NCBI GenBank assembly: GCA_004559785.1
Contig: SFXD01000022.1
Location: forward strand, 1 to 28,228
DNA: 28,228 nucleotides
From: a bacterium
Lineage (GTDB): Bacteria > Bacteroidota > Bacteroidia > Bacteroidales > Bacteroidaceae
Reading direction: 5' to 3'
Shown: one piece after another, positions 9,001-17,060 of the stretch
Numbering within the stretch: position 1 is the first letter of the stretch
How the letters are laid out: each line of letters opens with the position of its first letter
The notes under the pieces: model-generated
Databases searched by the model: none
Told to the model about the DNA's origin: nothing
What the model saw: the letters and a program-made list of their open reading frames with translations, nothing else
Program-made: the position numbers and the translations under genes

Positions 9001-9046
9001 GGCTGTGGTGATGGTCGCAGGCAACGCCCAGCCGCAGGACACGTAG
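6044..9046 (+). CDS. Receiver-like/PEP-pyruvate-binding ATP-grasp protein, related to PEP synthase but not a full one
   Basis: A 1000-residue cytoplasmic protein with no signal peptide. Residues about 18-150 resemble a degenerate response-regulator receiver. Residues about 163-320 form a second receiver-like domain that keeps an acidic pair (VVEDS), a phosphoacceptor-like Asp238 (VISDCRFP) and a lysine near 295 (FIDKN). From about 420 to 795 comes the PPDK/PEP-synthase nucleotide-binding domain: DGSLGGKGRG, AIRSSSLLEDSHYQPFAGVYS and EIEFAVNL with QIRPM. The last 200 residues include GPGRWGSSDPWLG and belong to the same Bacteroidota family. The swivelling phosphohistidine domain and the PEP-binding TIM barrel of true PEP synthase are not seen, so the label PEP synthase would mislead. 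Substrate and signal are unknown. It probably leads an operon with the symporter and tcdA. Confidence 0.85.
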   Translation: MQLKDTSFVDLMINRVCNVLIVANPYDAFMLEDDGRVDEKIFSEYARLGLRFPPRFLQVASKEEAEKQMAVANIDLVICMPAAEDNSVFDIARSIKQDYPSTPIVVLTPFSHGITRRMQNEDLSAFEYVFCWLGNTELLLSIIKLIEDRLNLEHDIRSAGVQMILVVEDSIRFYSSILPSLYKFVLQQSLEFATEALNTSLETLRMRGRPKIVLARNYDEAWTLYSKFSNNTLGVISDCRFPMHEGGAKDEEAGFKLLSAIRGNDPYIPLIMDSSESDRKELARLCKAHFIDKNSKKMDLDLRDLVLKFFGFGDFVFRNPDTMEEVVRLHNLKDLQDNIMTVPTKSLLYHISHNNVSRWLASRALFPISEFLKNITWDSLQDVDAHRQIILDAIVAYRRMKNQGVVAVFQRERFDQYSNFARIGDGSLGGKGRGLAFIDHVLKRHTDLNEYPGVQVRIPKTVVLCTDIFDEFMDTNELYQIALSDIPDEEILRHFQRARLPMRLLGDLEAFLQVVDTPIAIRSSSLLEDSHYQPFAGVYSTYMIPYDADKYERLSMLSGAIKAVYASVFYQGSKDYMTATSNVIDQEKMAVILQEVVGEMHGDRYYPVISGVARSINYYPIGNETAEQGTVSLALGLGKYIVDGGQSLRVCPSHPDKVLQMSETEIALKETQTHFLALRCNDGTAGGEFKVDDGFNLVRVSVREAEKDGTLQWICSTYDPYDQCIYDGFYEGRNRKIISFAGVLQHRVFPLPELMRKVLQYGQEEMRRPVEIEFAVNLHADRTGEFYMLQIRPMVDNRMELNEDLRDIPDADCLLRSHSAIGQGVFTDIQDIVYVKTDGYTPGDNTTIAGEIESINRIFLGNATTPDPNGEASEQQRSYILVGPGRWGSSDPWLGIPVKWPHISASQVIVEAGLDSYQVDPSQGTHFFQNLTSLGVCYLTIDAFRGDGVYRQDILDSLPALHETKHVRHVRIDGGLVVKVDGRRKEAVVMVAGNAQPQDT

Positions 9047-9093
9047 GCCTTTGACGCACACATACGCACGACACACATACAATCTGCAACGAC

Positions 9094-10485
9094 ATGATAC
9101 TTGATACGATTTCCACGATAAACGACTTTCTCTGGACATACATAGTGATAAGCATGCTCGTAGGATGCGCCGTGTACTTCACGTGGAACCTGCGCTGCGT
9201 GCAGCTGACCCACCTCGGCGAGATGGTGCGCAACCTGCTCAGGCCGGATGCAAGCGGCAATCCCGATGCGGGAGGAGGCAAGAAGGTGTCCTCCTTCCAG
9301 GCCTTTGCCGTGAGCCTGTCCAGCAGGGTCGGCACGGGCAACCTGGCAGGCGTGGCGAGCGCAATCTTCGTCGGAGGTCCGGGGGCGGTGTTCTGGATGT
9401 GGGTGATGGCACTGCTCGGGGCCAGCACGGCATTCATGGAAGCCGTGCTGGCACAACTGTTCAAGCGCAGGGGCACGGACAGCTTCTACGGCGGGCCGGC
9501 ATACTACATGCAGCACGGACTGGGAAAGAAGTGGATGGGCATGCTGTTCGCCGCCTTCATAATCTTCGGCTTCGGGCTTGCCAACCAGATAGTGCAGAGC
9601 AACACCCTGTGCGATGCCATCGGCGAAGCCTTCGGCGTGCGTACGTCATACACGGCTTGGCTGCTTACCGCCATGACCCTCGCCATCATCTTCGGGGGCA
9701 TACAGCGCATAGCACGCTTCTCGGCGATGGTAGTTCCCTTCATGGCACTGGGCTACCTGGTGCTCGCCGTCATCATACTCACCTCCAACATCGACAAGGT
9801 AGGCGACATGCTCTCGCTCATCGTGGGCAACGCTTTCGGATGGCAGCAGGCAGCCGGCGGAGGCGTGGGCATGGCCGTCATGCAGGGCGTGAAGCGAGGA
9901 CTCTTCAGCAACGAGGCAGGGGAAGGCAGCGCACCCAACGCCGCAGCCACGGCAACCACCTCCCACCCCGTCAGGCAGGGACTGCTGCAGAGCCTCGGCG
10001 TGTTCACCGACACCCTGCTGATATGCACCTGCACCGCATTCATCATCCTGCTCAGCGGCATCTACACCGAGGCCGACGGCATAGTACTCACGGCACGCGC
10101 CATGACGCACCACCTCGGCAGCATAGGCGGATGGTACCTCACGGCGGCCATCTTCCTCTTCGCCTACAGCACCATCATAGCCAACTACTTCTACGGTGAG
10201 ACCAACATCCGCTTCATCTGCGACCGCCCCTGGGCCATCCTCCTCTTCAGGCTGTTCAGCGGAGCCGTGGTGCTGCTGGGAGGCTACATGACCCTGCAGC
10301 AGGCATGGTGCATAGTGGACCTCGCCATGGCCCTGATGACCATACTCAACCTCATCGCCGTCCTGATGCTCAGCAAGTACGGATTCCGACTCCTGCAGGA
10401 CTACAAGAGGCAGAGGCGCGAGGGCAAGGACCCCACGTTCCGCAAGGACCTCTTCCCAGATGCGGACATCGAGGCGTGGGACTGA
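9094..10485 (+). CDS. AGCS family alanine/glycine:cation symporter
   Basis: A 463-residue inner-membrane protein importing a small neutral amino acid (alanine or glycine in characterised members) with Na+ or H+. Family hallmarks are visible: a first membrane helix after the N-terminal amphipathic segment, SFQAFAVSLSSRVGTGNLAGVA near residue 70, the ALLGASTAFMEAVLAQ helix, YYMQHGLGKKWMG, and RGLFSNEAGEGSAPNAAATA about residues 268-287. About ten hydrophobic segments are spread over the chain, and length is normal. The ATG lies 47 nt after the preceding gene with no promoter between, so co-transcription with it and with tcdA is likely. Which amino acid and which ion are used cannot be read from sequence. 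Confidence 0.92.
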   Translation: MILDTISTINDFLWTYIVISMLVGCAVYFTWNLRCVQLTHLGEMVRNLLRPDASGNPDAGGGKKVSSFQAFAVSLSSRVGTGNLAGVASAIFVGGPGAVFWMWVMALLGASTAFMEAVLAQLFKRRGTDSFYGGPAYYMQHGLGKKWMGMLFAAFIIFGFGLANQIVQSNTLCDAIGEAFGVRTSYTAWLLTAMTLAIIFGGIQRIARFSAMVVPFMALGYLVLAVIILTSNIDKVGDMLSLIVGNAFGWQQAAGGGVGMAVMQGVKRGLFSNEAGEGSAPNAAATATTSHPVRQGLLQSLGVFTDTLLICTCTAFIILLSGIYTEADGIVLTARAMTHHLGSIGGWYLTAAIFLFAYSTIIANYFYGETNIRFICDRPWAILLFRLFSGAVVLLGGYMTLQQAWCIVDLAMALMTILNLIAVLMLSKYGFRLLQDYKRQRREGKDPTFRKDLFPDADIEAWD

Positions 10486-10544
10486 GGCAGACGGCGGCTC
10501 AACAGCAATCCAAGCAACACGAATATATATATATAATATAAGGT

Positions 10545-11270
10545 ATGCACAACGACATGTTCATGCGCTCGCACCTCCTGCTGGGGGATGCCGCGATGCA
10601 GAGGCTGCAGCAGGCCAGGGTCCTGCTCGTAGGCGTGGGGGGTGTAGGCTCATGGTGCGCCGAAAGCCTTGTACGCACAGGTATATACCATCTGACCATG
10701 GTAGACTCTGACTATATCTGTACAAGCAACGTCAACCGCCAGCTCATGGCACTGTCCGGCAACATAGGCGAGCCGAAGGTGGAAGCCATGAGGCAGCGAC
10801 TGCTCGACATCAACCCCGATGCGGACATCCATGCCATGCACGCAAGGTACACGGAAGAGGACAGCCACCTGTTCCGCATCCCCGACTACGACTACGTGAT
10901 AGATGCCATCGACTCCCTGCCTGACAAGGCGCACCTCATACTCACCGCCTCCGCCTGCACCACCCTCTTCAGCAGCATGGGAGCGGCCCGCCGCACCGAC
11001 CCCACCAAGGTCGAGGTGTCGGAGTTCTGGAAGGTGACGGGCGACCCTCTGGCACGCGCCCTGCGCAACAGGTTCAGGAAGCAGCACGCCTTCCCCGCCA
11101 GGAAGTTCCGCTGCATCTACAGCACCCAGCAGCCCGTGGACAACGCCCCCCTGCCAAACGCCGAGAACGCCAACGGCTCGCTGAGCCACGTCACCGGCAT
11201 CTTCGGCCTTACCCTGGCAGGTCTTGTAATAGAAGACATAATCCGCAAGACCGACACAGCTGTCGACTGA
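10545..11270 (+). CDS. tcdA: tRNA threonylcarbamoyladenosine dehydratase (TcdA, ThiF/E1-like)
   Basis: ATP-dependent enzyme that converts t6A37 of ANN-decoding tRNAs to cyclic ct6A. The 241-residue protein has the E1-like Rossmann site VLLVGVGGVGSWCAE near residue 27, then MVDSDYICTSNVNRQL (acidic residue for the ribose, Arg for the phosphates), DYVIDAIDSLPDKAHLI, and the TcdA-specific SMGAARRTDPTKVEV segment. No rhodanese or MoeB zinc cysteines are seen, which favours TcdA over MoeB/ThiF. Members are usually 230-270 residues long. A purine-rich AAGG lies just before the ATG, unusual here where most starts lack a ribosome-binding site. It follows the symporter by 59 nt, in a gap with an AT run, and is probably the last gene of that unit. 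Confidence 0.9.
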   Translation: MHNDMFMRSHLLLGDAAMQRLQQARVLLVGVGGVGSWCAESLVRTGIYHLTMVDSDYICTSNVNRQLMALSGNIGEPKVEAMRQRLLDINPDADIHAMHARYTEEDSHLFRIPDYDYVIDAIDSLPDKAHLILTASACTTLFSSMGAARRTDPTKVEVSEFWKVTGDPLARALRNRFRKQHAFPARKFRCIYSTQQPVDNAPLPNAENANGSLSHVTGIFGLTLAGLVIEDIIRKTDTAVD

Positions 11271-11275
11271 CAACA

Positions 11276-11541
11276 TCATCTCCCCCTTGCACATTTGGAT
11301 AACTCACTGAATCATTGCAACGACCTATTATTTATCCCAAATCGCTAATTGGCGTTATGATGATAACGTTTTTTTGAACTGATGACTTTACTCTTTTTTG
11401 GGAGCAATGGGGTCGCATCCTGTTCATTTCTCCTTGCAAATGTAAGAGAAACGAACAGAAACTTAATGGAAAACCAAGGGAAATGCACATGAGAGTATAA
11501 TCCAAAGGAGACCGTGTAATGAAAAAAATGTTGGCAATCTC
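11276..11541. other. Intergenic DNA between tcdA and the btu promoter
   Basis: About 270 nt with no gene I can support. It contains a U-tailed hairpin at 11353-11375 and a short reading frame of nine codons (11519-11548) behind an AAAGGAG sequence, which overlaps the riboswitch promoter and looks like a chance or remnant signal. Confidence 0.45.
11353..11375 (+). terminator. Rho-independent terminator after tcdA
   Basis: CGTTAT (11353-11358), loop GATG, ATAACG (11363-11368) and seven T residues. Short stem but a proper U-tract, 83 nt past the tcdA stop. Confidence 0.55.
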
Positions 11542-11572
11542 TTTGTAATTCGGATATAAACGCATAACTTTG
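11542..11572 (+). promoter_or_regulatory. Promoter of the cobalamin uptake operon
   Basis: TTTG (11542-11545), 19-nt spacer, TAACTTTG (11565-11572). Transcription would begin near 11578, immediately 5' of the riboswitch aptamer. Confidence 0.8.
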
Positions 11573-11580
11573 CACCGAAA

Positions 11581-11750
11581 TCCTGTTGGATAAGGGAATC
11601 GGGTGAGAATCCCGAGCTGTCCCGCAGCTGTAAGTTTCCGTTCAAGGAGCCGACGGCGACATTGACCACTGGAGCGCATACGGGAGAATGTCTCCCCGAC
11701 AAACTCTGGGAAGGTGCCGCGGCGAGGAGGAACAAGCCAGAAAACCTGCC
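11581..11750 (+). promoter_or_regulatory. Cobalamin (adenosylcobalamin-type) riboswitch
   Basis: Conserved aptamer elements occur in order: GGGAATCGGGTGAGAATCCC at 11594-11613, then GCTGTCCCGCAGCTGTAA, a CCACTGG element near 11667, GGGAAGG near 11708, and the 3' box GCCAGAAAACCTGCC at 11736-11750. Together these are diagnostic. About 55 nt separate the aptamer from the btuB start, with no clear U-tailed terminator, which suggests control of translation initiation, as is common in Bacteroidota; this mode is inferred. High cobalamin should repress the operon. Confidence 0.93.
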
Positions 11751-11804
11751 ATCGAAGGAATTTATGACGATTTGCGCCTCGTGGATTGGGCGTGGGTTAC
11801 AAGC

Positions 11805-13799
11805 ATGGAAATAGAACATGGACCAATAGTATGTCTCTTGCTGGCAGTGCCTTACTGTGCATTGGCTGGGCAAGAATTGAACGACACCACCATGAGGGAG
11901 GTGAGCGTCTCGGCAACCATGCCCGGGAGGAACACCGTCTCGTCGATACCAGTACAGCAGATGAAGCGCGAGGAGATGATGGAACTGGGCATGACCGACC
12001 TGGCAGATGCCATAAGGCGCATGGCTGGGGCTAACGTCAAGGATTACGGAGGACTCGGGGGAATGAAGACCGTAAGCGTACGCAACATGGGGGCGGCACA
12101 TACGGCAGTGGCACTGGACGGCATTCCCGTTAGCAACAGCCAGGCAGGACAGATAGACATAGGACGTTTCGACATCAGGCATCTGGAAAGCGTCAGCCTT
12201 GCCGTGGGGCACCAGGAGGACTTGCTGCAGAGTGCGCGCCTGCTTGCCTCTGCCGCCGTACTGAGCTTAGAGAGCAGGAAGCCAACGTTCCTGAAGGACA
12301 GGAGGTGGGGGCTTGACGCCATGTGCACGGCAGGGCAATGGGGCGAGGTCAGCCCCAGCCTTGAATACAGGCAGAGGATAGGAGACGGTACGACTCTGTC
12401 GGTAGGAGGAGGGTTCGCACGCAGCGACGGCACCTACCCCTACACCCTGCAGATGCCCAACAGCAAGCCCATGAGGCTGAAGAGGTCCAACAACGGCATC
12501 TGGCAGTACCGCACGGAGGCTGAACTGAGGCAGGCGTTCCGCAACGGGGGGACGCTGACCGTGAGAGCCTACAACTACACCTCTGACAGGGAATTGCCGG
12601 GGCACGTTATATTCCACAACGTGAAGGACTCGCATGAGAGCCTCCGCGACGACATAAGGTTCGTGCAAGCCCTGTACAGGCAGGACCTGTCGCACAGATG
12701 GAGCATCATGGCACAGGGCAAGTACAACCATGGCAGGAGCAAATACAGGGACGAAGGCGTACAGTATGCTGCCGGCTACACGCAGGAGAGGTACACCCAG
12801 CAGGAAGGCAGCGTCTGCGCTGCCGTAAGCTACCGCCCGCACGGAGGATGGGAGCTCGCCCTGTCGCAGGACGGGGGTCTCTCAACGCTGAGGAGCGAGA
12901 TGAAGTACTGCCCCAACCCAGACAGGCTCTCGTCGTATACGGCTCTGAGCGCAAGATATGGCAATGCACGCTTCCGTGCCACGGCGAGCCTCGTAGGCAC
13001 CGTGATTAACGAGCATGTCCAAAGGGACAAGGCTGCCGACGACATCAGGCACCTCAGCCCATCCGTGGCATTGCGCTATACGCCGTGGACGGGCATCCCG
13101 CTACACCTGCGTGCCATGTACAAGAACACCTTCCGGCCTCCTTCGTTCAACGACCTGTACTACCGAAGTTCAGGCAGCCTGGACCTTGAGCCGGAGGATG
13201 CGCAGGAATTGTCCGCCGGCATCACGTTCTTCGCAGGACAGGCAGGTCCGCTGAGACGTGCAGCCATAACGGCCGACGGGTACTGGAACAGGGTGGAGAA
13301 CAAGATAGTGGCAATACCAACCACATACGTATGGAAGATGCGCAACTACGGGCTCGCTAACATGAGCGGCGTGGACGTCACGGCATCCGCCACACTGACC
13401 CTGCCTGCCTCCATGTACCTTGACATACAGGGCGCATACAGCTGGATGAGGGCAATAGACCTGACAGACCCCGGGAGCAAGTCGTACCGCAACCAACTGC
13501 CATACACGCCAAGGCACAGCGGCAACGCCGGCCTGTTGCTGCACACCCCGTGGCTGAACGTGGGATACACCATAGTGGCAGCAGGAAAGAGGTACATCCT
13601 GGCGCAGAACATCCCGTCCAACGAGGTGGAGGCATACCACGACCACACGCTTACCCTGAGCCGCGAACTGAAGATGGGAGGTTGCAGCCTTAGCGTCATG
13701 GCGAGCGCAACGAACTTGTTCGACGCCAACTACGACGTTATACGCTACTATCCCATGCCCGGGCGAGCCTTCCACATCACACTGGAATTCACACTATAG
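11805..13799 (+). CDS. btuB: TonB-dependent outer-membrane cobalamin receptor, BtuB-like
   Basis: Predicted to import cobalamin or other corrinoids across the outer membrane using TonB energy. With the ATG at 11805 the protein has 664 residues. The in-frame codon at 11688 lies inside the riboswitch aptamer and cannot be the start. A hydrophobic signal (IVCLLLAVPYCALAG) is followed by a TonB-box-like MREVSVSAT and the plug domain (DLADAIRRMAGANVKDYGG, VSVRNMGAAHTAVALDGIPVSNSQ). The 22-strand barrel fills the rest, and the chain ends in the aromatic-terminated strand RAFHITLEFTL. The signal n-region lacks lysine or arginine, which is odd and leaves the exact start open. The riboswitch and the btuG/F/C/D neighbours support a corrinoid substrate. 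Confidence 0.9.
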   Translation: MEIEHGPIVCLLLAVPYCALAGQELNDTTMREVSVSATMPGRNTVSSIPVQQMKREEMMELGMTDLADAIRRMAGANVKDYGGLGGMKTVSVRNMGAAHTAVALDGIPVSNSQAGQIDIGRFDIRHLESVSLAVGHQEDLLQSARLLASAAVLSLESRKPTFLKDRRWGLDAMCTAGQWGEVSPSLEYRQRIGDGTTLSVGGGFARSDGTYPYTLQMPNSKPMRLKRSNNGIWQYRTEAELRQAFRNGGTLTVRAYNYTSDRELPGHVIFHNVKDSHESLRDDIRFVQALYRQDLSHRWSIMAQGKYNHGRSKYRDEGVQYAAGYTQERYTQQEGSVCAAVSYRPHGGWELALSQDGGLSTLRSEMKYCPNPDRLSSYTALSARYGNARFRATASLVGTVINEHVQRDKAADDIRHLSPSVALRYTPWTGIPLHLRAMYKNTFRPPSFNDLYYRSSGSLDLEPEDAQELSAGITFFAGQAGPLRRAAITADGYWNRVENKIVAIPTTYVWKMRNYGLANMSGVDVTASATLTLPASMYLDIQGAYSWMRAIDLTDPGSKSYRNQLPYTPRHSGNAGLLLHTPWLNVGYTIVAAGKRYILAQNIPSNEVEAYHDHTLTLSRELKMGGCSLSVMASATNLFDANYDVIRYYPMPGRAFHITLEFTL

Positions 13800-13838
13800 A
13801 CAAAAGCAATATTTAACAACAAAACAAGAGACAAAGAA

Positions 13839-14906
13839 ATGAAAAAGTTCAATTACCTTCTGGGCGCAACGCTCGCCCTGGCCTCTGCGCTGACAATGAG
13901 CAGCTGCGACGATGACAACATCAACGTAGACGACCTTATTGACACCAGCTTCCACGGAGCCATACTCGTTAACGAAGGCAGCTATGGCAACAACAACGCC
14001 AACCTGACACTTTACTCGAAGGACGGAACGGTCTCTGCACCTGCCACCCTGCAAGGCATGGGCGAAACCGCCAACGACGCACTGCTGGCTTCTGACGGCA
14101 AGGTTTACGTCGCCATAACAGGTTCGAAGGCAATAGCCATTGCCAGCATCACCAGCGATGCCGTCCCCTACTATTCGATAGTCAACATCCCCTACCAGCC
14201 ACGATACCTGGCAGAGTACGGCCAATGGATATACATCTCCTGCTACGGCGGATATCTCGTAAGGCTGAACAAGGAGAGTGCCTCCGTGGATCAGACGATA
14301 AAACTCGAAGGGGCATACAACCTCGAAGGAGTAGCCGTGATGGGGGACACGCTGTACGTATGCAACTCGTACAAGGTGGACGAGCAGTACAACTACATTT
14401 ACCTGAACGATATACTTACCTACTCACTGAAAGACTCAAAGCTGGGACCGTCTAAGAAGACCTTCGTCAACCCCAACCGCCTGACCGTAATGAACGACAA
14501 ACTGTTCGTGCTGGGCTTCGGCAACTGGGTAGACATCCCCTCACAGCTCGGGCTTGTGGACATACAGACAGGAGAGACCTCCTTCATAGCCAACGCTACA
14601 AGGATGTGCAAGAGCAACGGCATGCTGCTGTTTGCCAATTGCGACTACGTAAACCCCACTTCCTTCGGAATGTACGACCCCTTGTCGGGACAAGTGCTGG
14701 ACAACCCTCTGCCAAAAATGCCCGAGGCTCTGAAGACCTCCACCGTCTACTTCATGAGCACAAACCCAAAGAACGGCGAGACCCTGATAGGCGTTACCGA
14801 CTATAGCAACACGAGTACCATATACCACATAGGACAGGACGGCGCCCTGGTTAGGAAATTCGACAGCAAGGGCATCAACACGAACAATGCCATATTCATC
14901 AACTGA
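13839..14906 (+). CDS. btuG: BtuG-like surface lipoprotein, beta-propeller corrinoid binder
   Basis: A 355-residue lipoprotein: MKKFNYLL signal, lipid cysteine at position 23 (MSSC), and acidic CDDDN directly after it, which resembles the Bacteroidota surface-export signal. The body is a run of YncE/DUF5074-like propeller blades with recurring units such as NEGSYGNNNANLTLY, YISCYGGYLVRLN, YVCNSYKVDEQYNY and MLLFANCDYVNPTSFGMY. In Bacteroides thetaiotaomicron, BtuG caps BtuB at the cell surface and binds cobalamin with extremely high affinity. The gene order here (directly after btuB, 39 nt apart, under a B12 riboswitch and before btuF) supports the same role. Identity as BtuG rests on fold, lipobox and context rather than on a recognised binding residue. 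Confidence 0.82.
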   Translation: MKKFNYLLGATLALASALTMSSCDDDNINVDDLIDTSFHGAILVNEGSYGNNNANLTLYSKDGTVSAPATLQGMGETANDALLASDGKVYVAITGSKAIAIASITSDAVPYYSIVNIPYQPRYLAEYGQWIYISCYGGYLVRLNKESASVDQTIKLEGAYNLEGVAVMGDTLYVCNSYKVDEQYNYIYLNDILTYSLKDSKLGPSKKTFVNPNRLTVMNDKLFVLGFGNWVDIPSQLGLVDIQTGETSFIANATRMCKSNGMLLFANCDYVNPTSFGMYDPLSGQVLDNPLPKMPEALKTSTVYFMSTNPKNGETLIGVTDYSNTSTIYHIGQDGALVRKFDSKGINTNNAIFIN

Positions 14907-14915
14907 ACGGAATAG

Positions 14916-16043
14916 ATGAAAAGAAAACTGTGGCTGTACTCATACATCGCATTAGTATCATTAGCAGCCCTATGCACCTCTGCCTGCAGCGGCGGGGGTG
15001 CTTTATCTACCGGCGAGGATGCAGGTGACACCATACGCATGGACCACTCCGCCCTGCTACGCATAATAGAACGGGAGGGACATACCGATGTGGAGGTGAG
15101 GGATCCATGGGATTCCGCCGCCGCGCCACGAAGGTATTGCCTCACGCATGAGGGGGGAGAAGGGTTCCACAACGACAGGGACATCACCATAGTACGCGTC
15201 CCACTGAGGCGTGCAGCCGTATTCAGCGGCATACACTGTGCCCTGATGGGAGAACTGGGTGCCGAGAAATCGGTGGCAGGAGTATGCGACCCCCAATACA
15301 TACATTCCCCCTTCGTGGCAGAGGGGATTGCCGACGGCAGCATAGTCAACCTTGGCAACAGCACGAGCCCCAACGTGGAGAGCATCATCGCATTGCAGCC
15401 GGATGCCCTAATGCCAAGCCCCTACGGGGACGGCAGGGGATACGGGCGCATGGCAAGCCTTGGCATACCCATCATAGAATGTTCCGACTACATGGAGAGC
15501 AGTCCGCTGGGACGTGCCGAATGGATAAGGTTCTACGGCAGGCTCCTCGGGAAGGGAGCCTTGGCAGACAGCATCTTCAGCGACATCGAGGAGGACTATC
15601 GCATGGCACGCCAGACGGCAAGGACAGCTGACGACAAGCCGTCGATGATATGCGAACTGCCCATAGGGGGGACATGGTACATGCCATGTGCCGAGAGCAC
15701 CATGGGCATAATGTACAAAGATGCAGGAGCAAGATACCTGTTCGACGACAAGCATGGTGCCGGAAGCATACCGCTGAGCATAGAGCAAGCACTGGAACGG
15801 GGCATGAATGCCGACGCATGGCTCATTAAGCACCACGGAAGGCTCACACGCAGCGACATCCTCGGCGAATGCCCCCTTGCCCAAGCCATAAAGGCAAGGA
15901 TATGGGTATGCAATACGGAGACAAGCGGCTACTACGAGGACATACCCTTCCATCCGGAGAGACTTTTGGAGAATCTCGTATACATTTTTCACCCTGAACT
16001 TGCAAGGAAGCCAAAAAAGACGTACTTTTGTCCACTGGAATGA
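14916..16043 (+). CDS. btuF: Cobalamin ABC transporter substrate-binding lipoprotein
   Basis: A 375-residue periplasmic-binding protein of the class III (helical backbone) type. It has a basic start (MKRK), a hydrophobic segment and a lipobox TSAC with Cys24. The two-lobed body shows family features: VPLRRAAVFSGIHCALMGELG, GVCDPQYI, LGNSTSPNVESIIALQPDALM, SLGIPIIEC, and a C-terminal lobe with GGTWYMPCAESTMGIM and NTETSGYYEDIPFHPE. It should deliver corrinoid from BtuB/BtuG to BtuC. It begins 9 nt after btuG, and its TGA overlaps the btuC ATG (ATGA), indicating translational coupling. Haem or siderophore binding is the alternative for this fold, but the riboswitch argues for B12. Confidence 0.87.
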   Translation: MKRKLWLYSYIALVSLAALCTSACSGGGALSTGEDAGDTIRMDHSALLRIIEREGHTDVEVRDPWDSAAAPRRYCLTHEGGEGFHNDRDITIVRVPLRRAAVFSGIHCALMGELGAEKSVAGVCDPQYIHSPFVAEGIADGSIVNLGNSTSPNVESIIALQPDALMPSPYGDGRGYGRMASLGIPIIECSDYMESSPLGRAEWIRFYGRLLGKGALADSIFSDIEEDYRMARQTARTADDKPSMICELPIGGTWYMPCAESTMGIMYKDAGARYLFDDKHGAGSIPLSIEQALERGMNADAWLIKHHGRLTRSDILGECPLAQAIKARIWVCNTETSGYYEDIPFHPERLLENLVYIFHPELARKPKKTYFCPLE

Positions 16044-17050
16044 GACAAAAGCAGATACTCTTGGCACTATCATGCGCCATTGCCCTGCTGGCAATGGCAA
16101 ACGTGTTCTGCGGTTCGGTGAGCATCCCAGCCTCCGAAGTGTGGCACATATTGTGCGGCAGACATGACCCGGGCAACACGGCATGGTATATGATAGTACA
16201 CGAAAGCCGCATTCCGCAGGCCATCACGGCCATGTTCTGCGGCGCATCGCTCGGCACGTGCGGACTGTTGTTGCAGACAGCCTTCAGGAACCCCCTTGCA
16301 GGGCCGTCCATACTGGGCATTGATGCCGGGGCAAGCCTTGGAGTGGCCCTTGTGTTGCTGGGCTTCGGCAGCACATGGGGCAACCTCGGCACAGGCACGC
16401 ATGCCCTTGCCATAACGGCAGCAATGGGAGGGGCTATTGCCACCATGCTACTGCTACTTGCCCTCGCCAGGACGTTGCACGACAAGGTGATGCTGCTCGT
16501 CAGTGGAGTCGTGATAGCCAACGTCACCGGCAGCATGATACAGTTGCTCAACTACGGAGCGACTGAACAGGGCATAAGGAGTTTCGTCGTGTGGGGAATG
16601 GGTGACTTCTCGGGCGTCGCCATCGGAAGCCTGCCAACATTCATCGCCCTGACCTCTGCAGGCCTGCTTCTTGCTGCCTTGCTGGTCAAGCCCCTGGACG
16701 CATTGCTGCTGGGGGACAGATATGCGCAGAACCTGGGCATAGGCATACGACGCACCAGGCAGTGGCTGCTGCTGACGACAGGACTGCTGACGGCTGTGAC
16801 CACAGCCTATTGCGGCCCCATAGCCTTCATAGGCCTTGCCGTACCACACATGGCACGCATGACGCTGGCATCGTCTTCACACAGGACGCTACTCCCCGGC
16901 ACCATGATGACCGGAGCCTGCCTCGCCCTGACATGCAACCTGCTGAGCACCACCCTGCCAAGCAACGGCGGCATAATACCCATCAACGTCATCACCCCAC
17001 TCATGGGAGCACCTGTAATATTATACATCATTTTAAAAAACAAATCATAA
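16040..17050 (+). CDS. btuC: Cobalamin ABC transporter permease (FecCD family)
   Basis: A 336-residue inner-membrane permease with the hydrophobic pattern of about ten helices. Family motifs include VHESRIPQAITAMFCGASLGTCGLLLQTAFRNPLA split over the first loop, LAGPSILGIDAGASLGVA, and FIGLAVPHMARM, the FecCD coupling-helix region that docks onto the ATPase. The ATG at 16040 is preferred over an in-frame TTG at 16028 because it forms the ATGA overlap with the btuF stop and lacks extra residues. It is followed after only 10 nt by the hexosaminidase gene rather than directly by its ATPase, an unusual arrangement. Confidence 0.88.
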   Translation: MRQKQILLALSCAIALLAMANVFCGSVSIPASEVWHILCGRHDPGNTAWYMIVHESRIPQAITAMFCGASLGTCGLLLQTAFRNPLAGPSILGIDAGASLGVALVLLGFGSTWGNLGTGTHALAITAAMGGAIATMLLLLALARTLHDKVMLLVSGVVIANVTGSMIQLLNYGATEQGIRSFVVWGMGDFSGVAIGSLPTFIALTSAGLLLAALLVKPLDALLLGDRYAQNLGIGIRRTRQWLLLTTGLLTAVTTAYCGPIAFIGLAVPHMARMTLASSSHRTLLPGTMMTGACLALTCNLLSTTLPSNGGIIPINVITPLMGAPVILYIILKNKS

Positions 17051-17060
17051 ACCTCAAACT

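Noticed and set aside
6044..9046. Annotation as complete phosphoenolpyruvate synthase
   Set aside because: The nucleotide-binding domain is present, but no phosphohistidine swivelling domain or PEP-binding barrel is visible, and the N-terminus is receiver-like.
11519..11548. Nine-codon frame behind AAAGGAG just upstream of the btu operon
   Set aside because: It overlaps the -33 box of the operon promoter, so it is not on the riboswitch transcript; no promoter of its own was seen. Likely chance or a gene remnant.
11463..12212. Minus-strand frames over the riboswitch and btuB start (also 11332-11679)
   Set aside because: They cover a diagnostic cobalamin aptamer and promoter read on the plus strand, and the translations resemble no protein.
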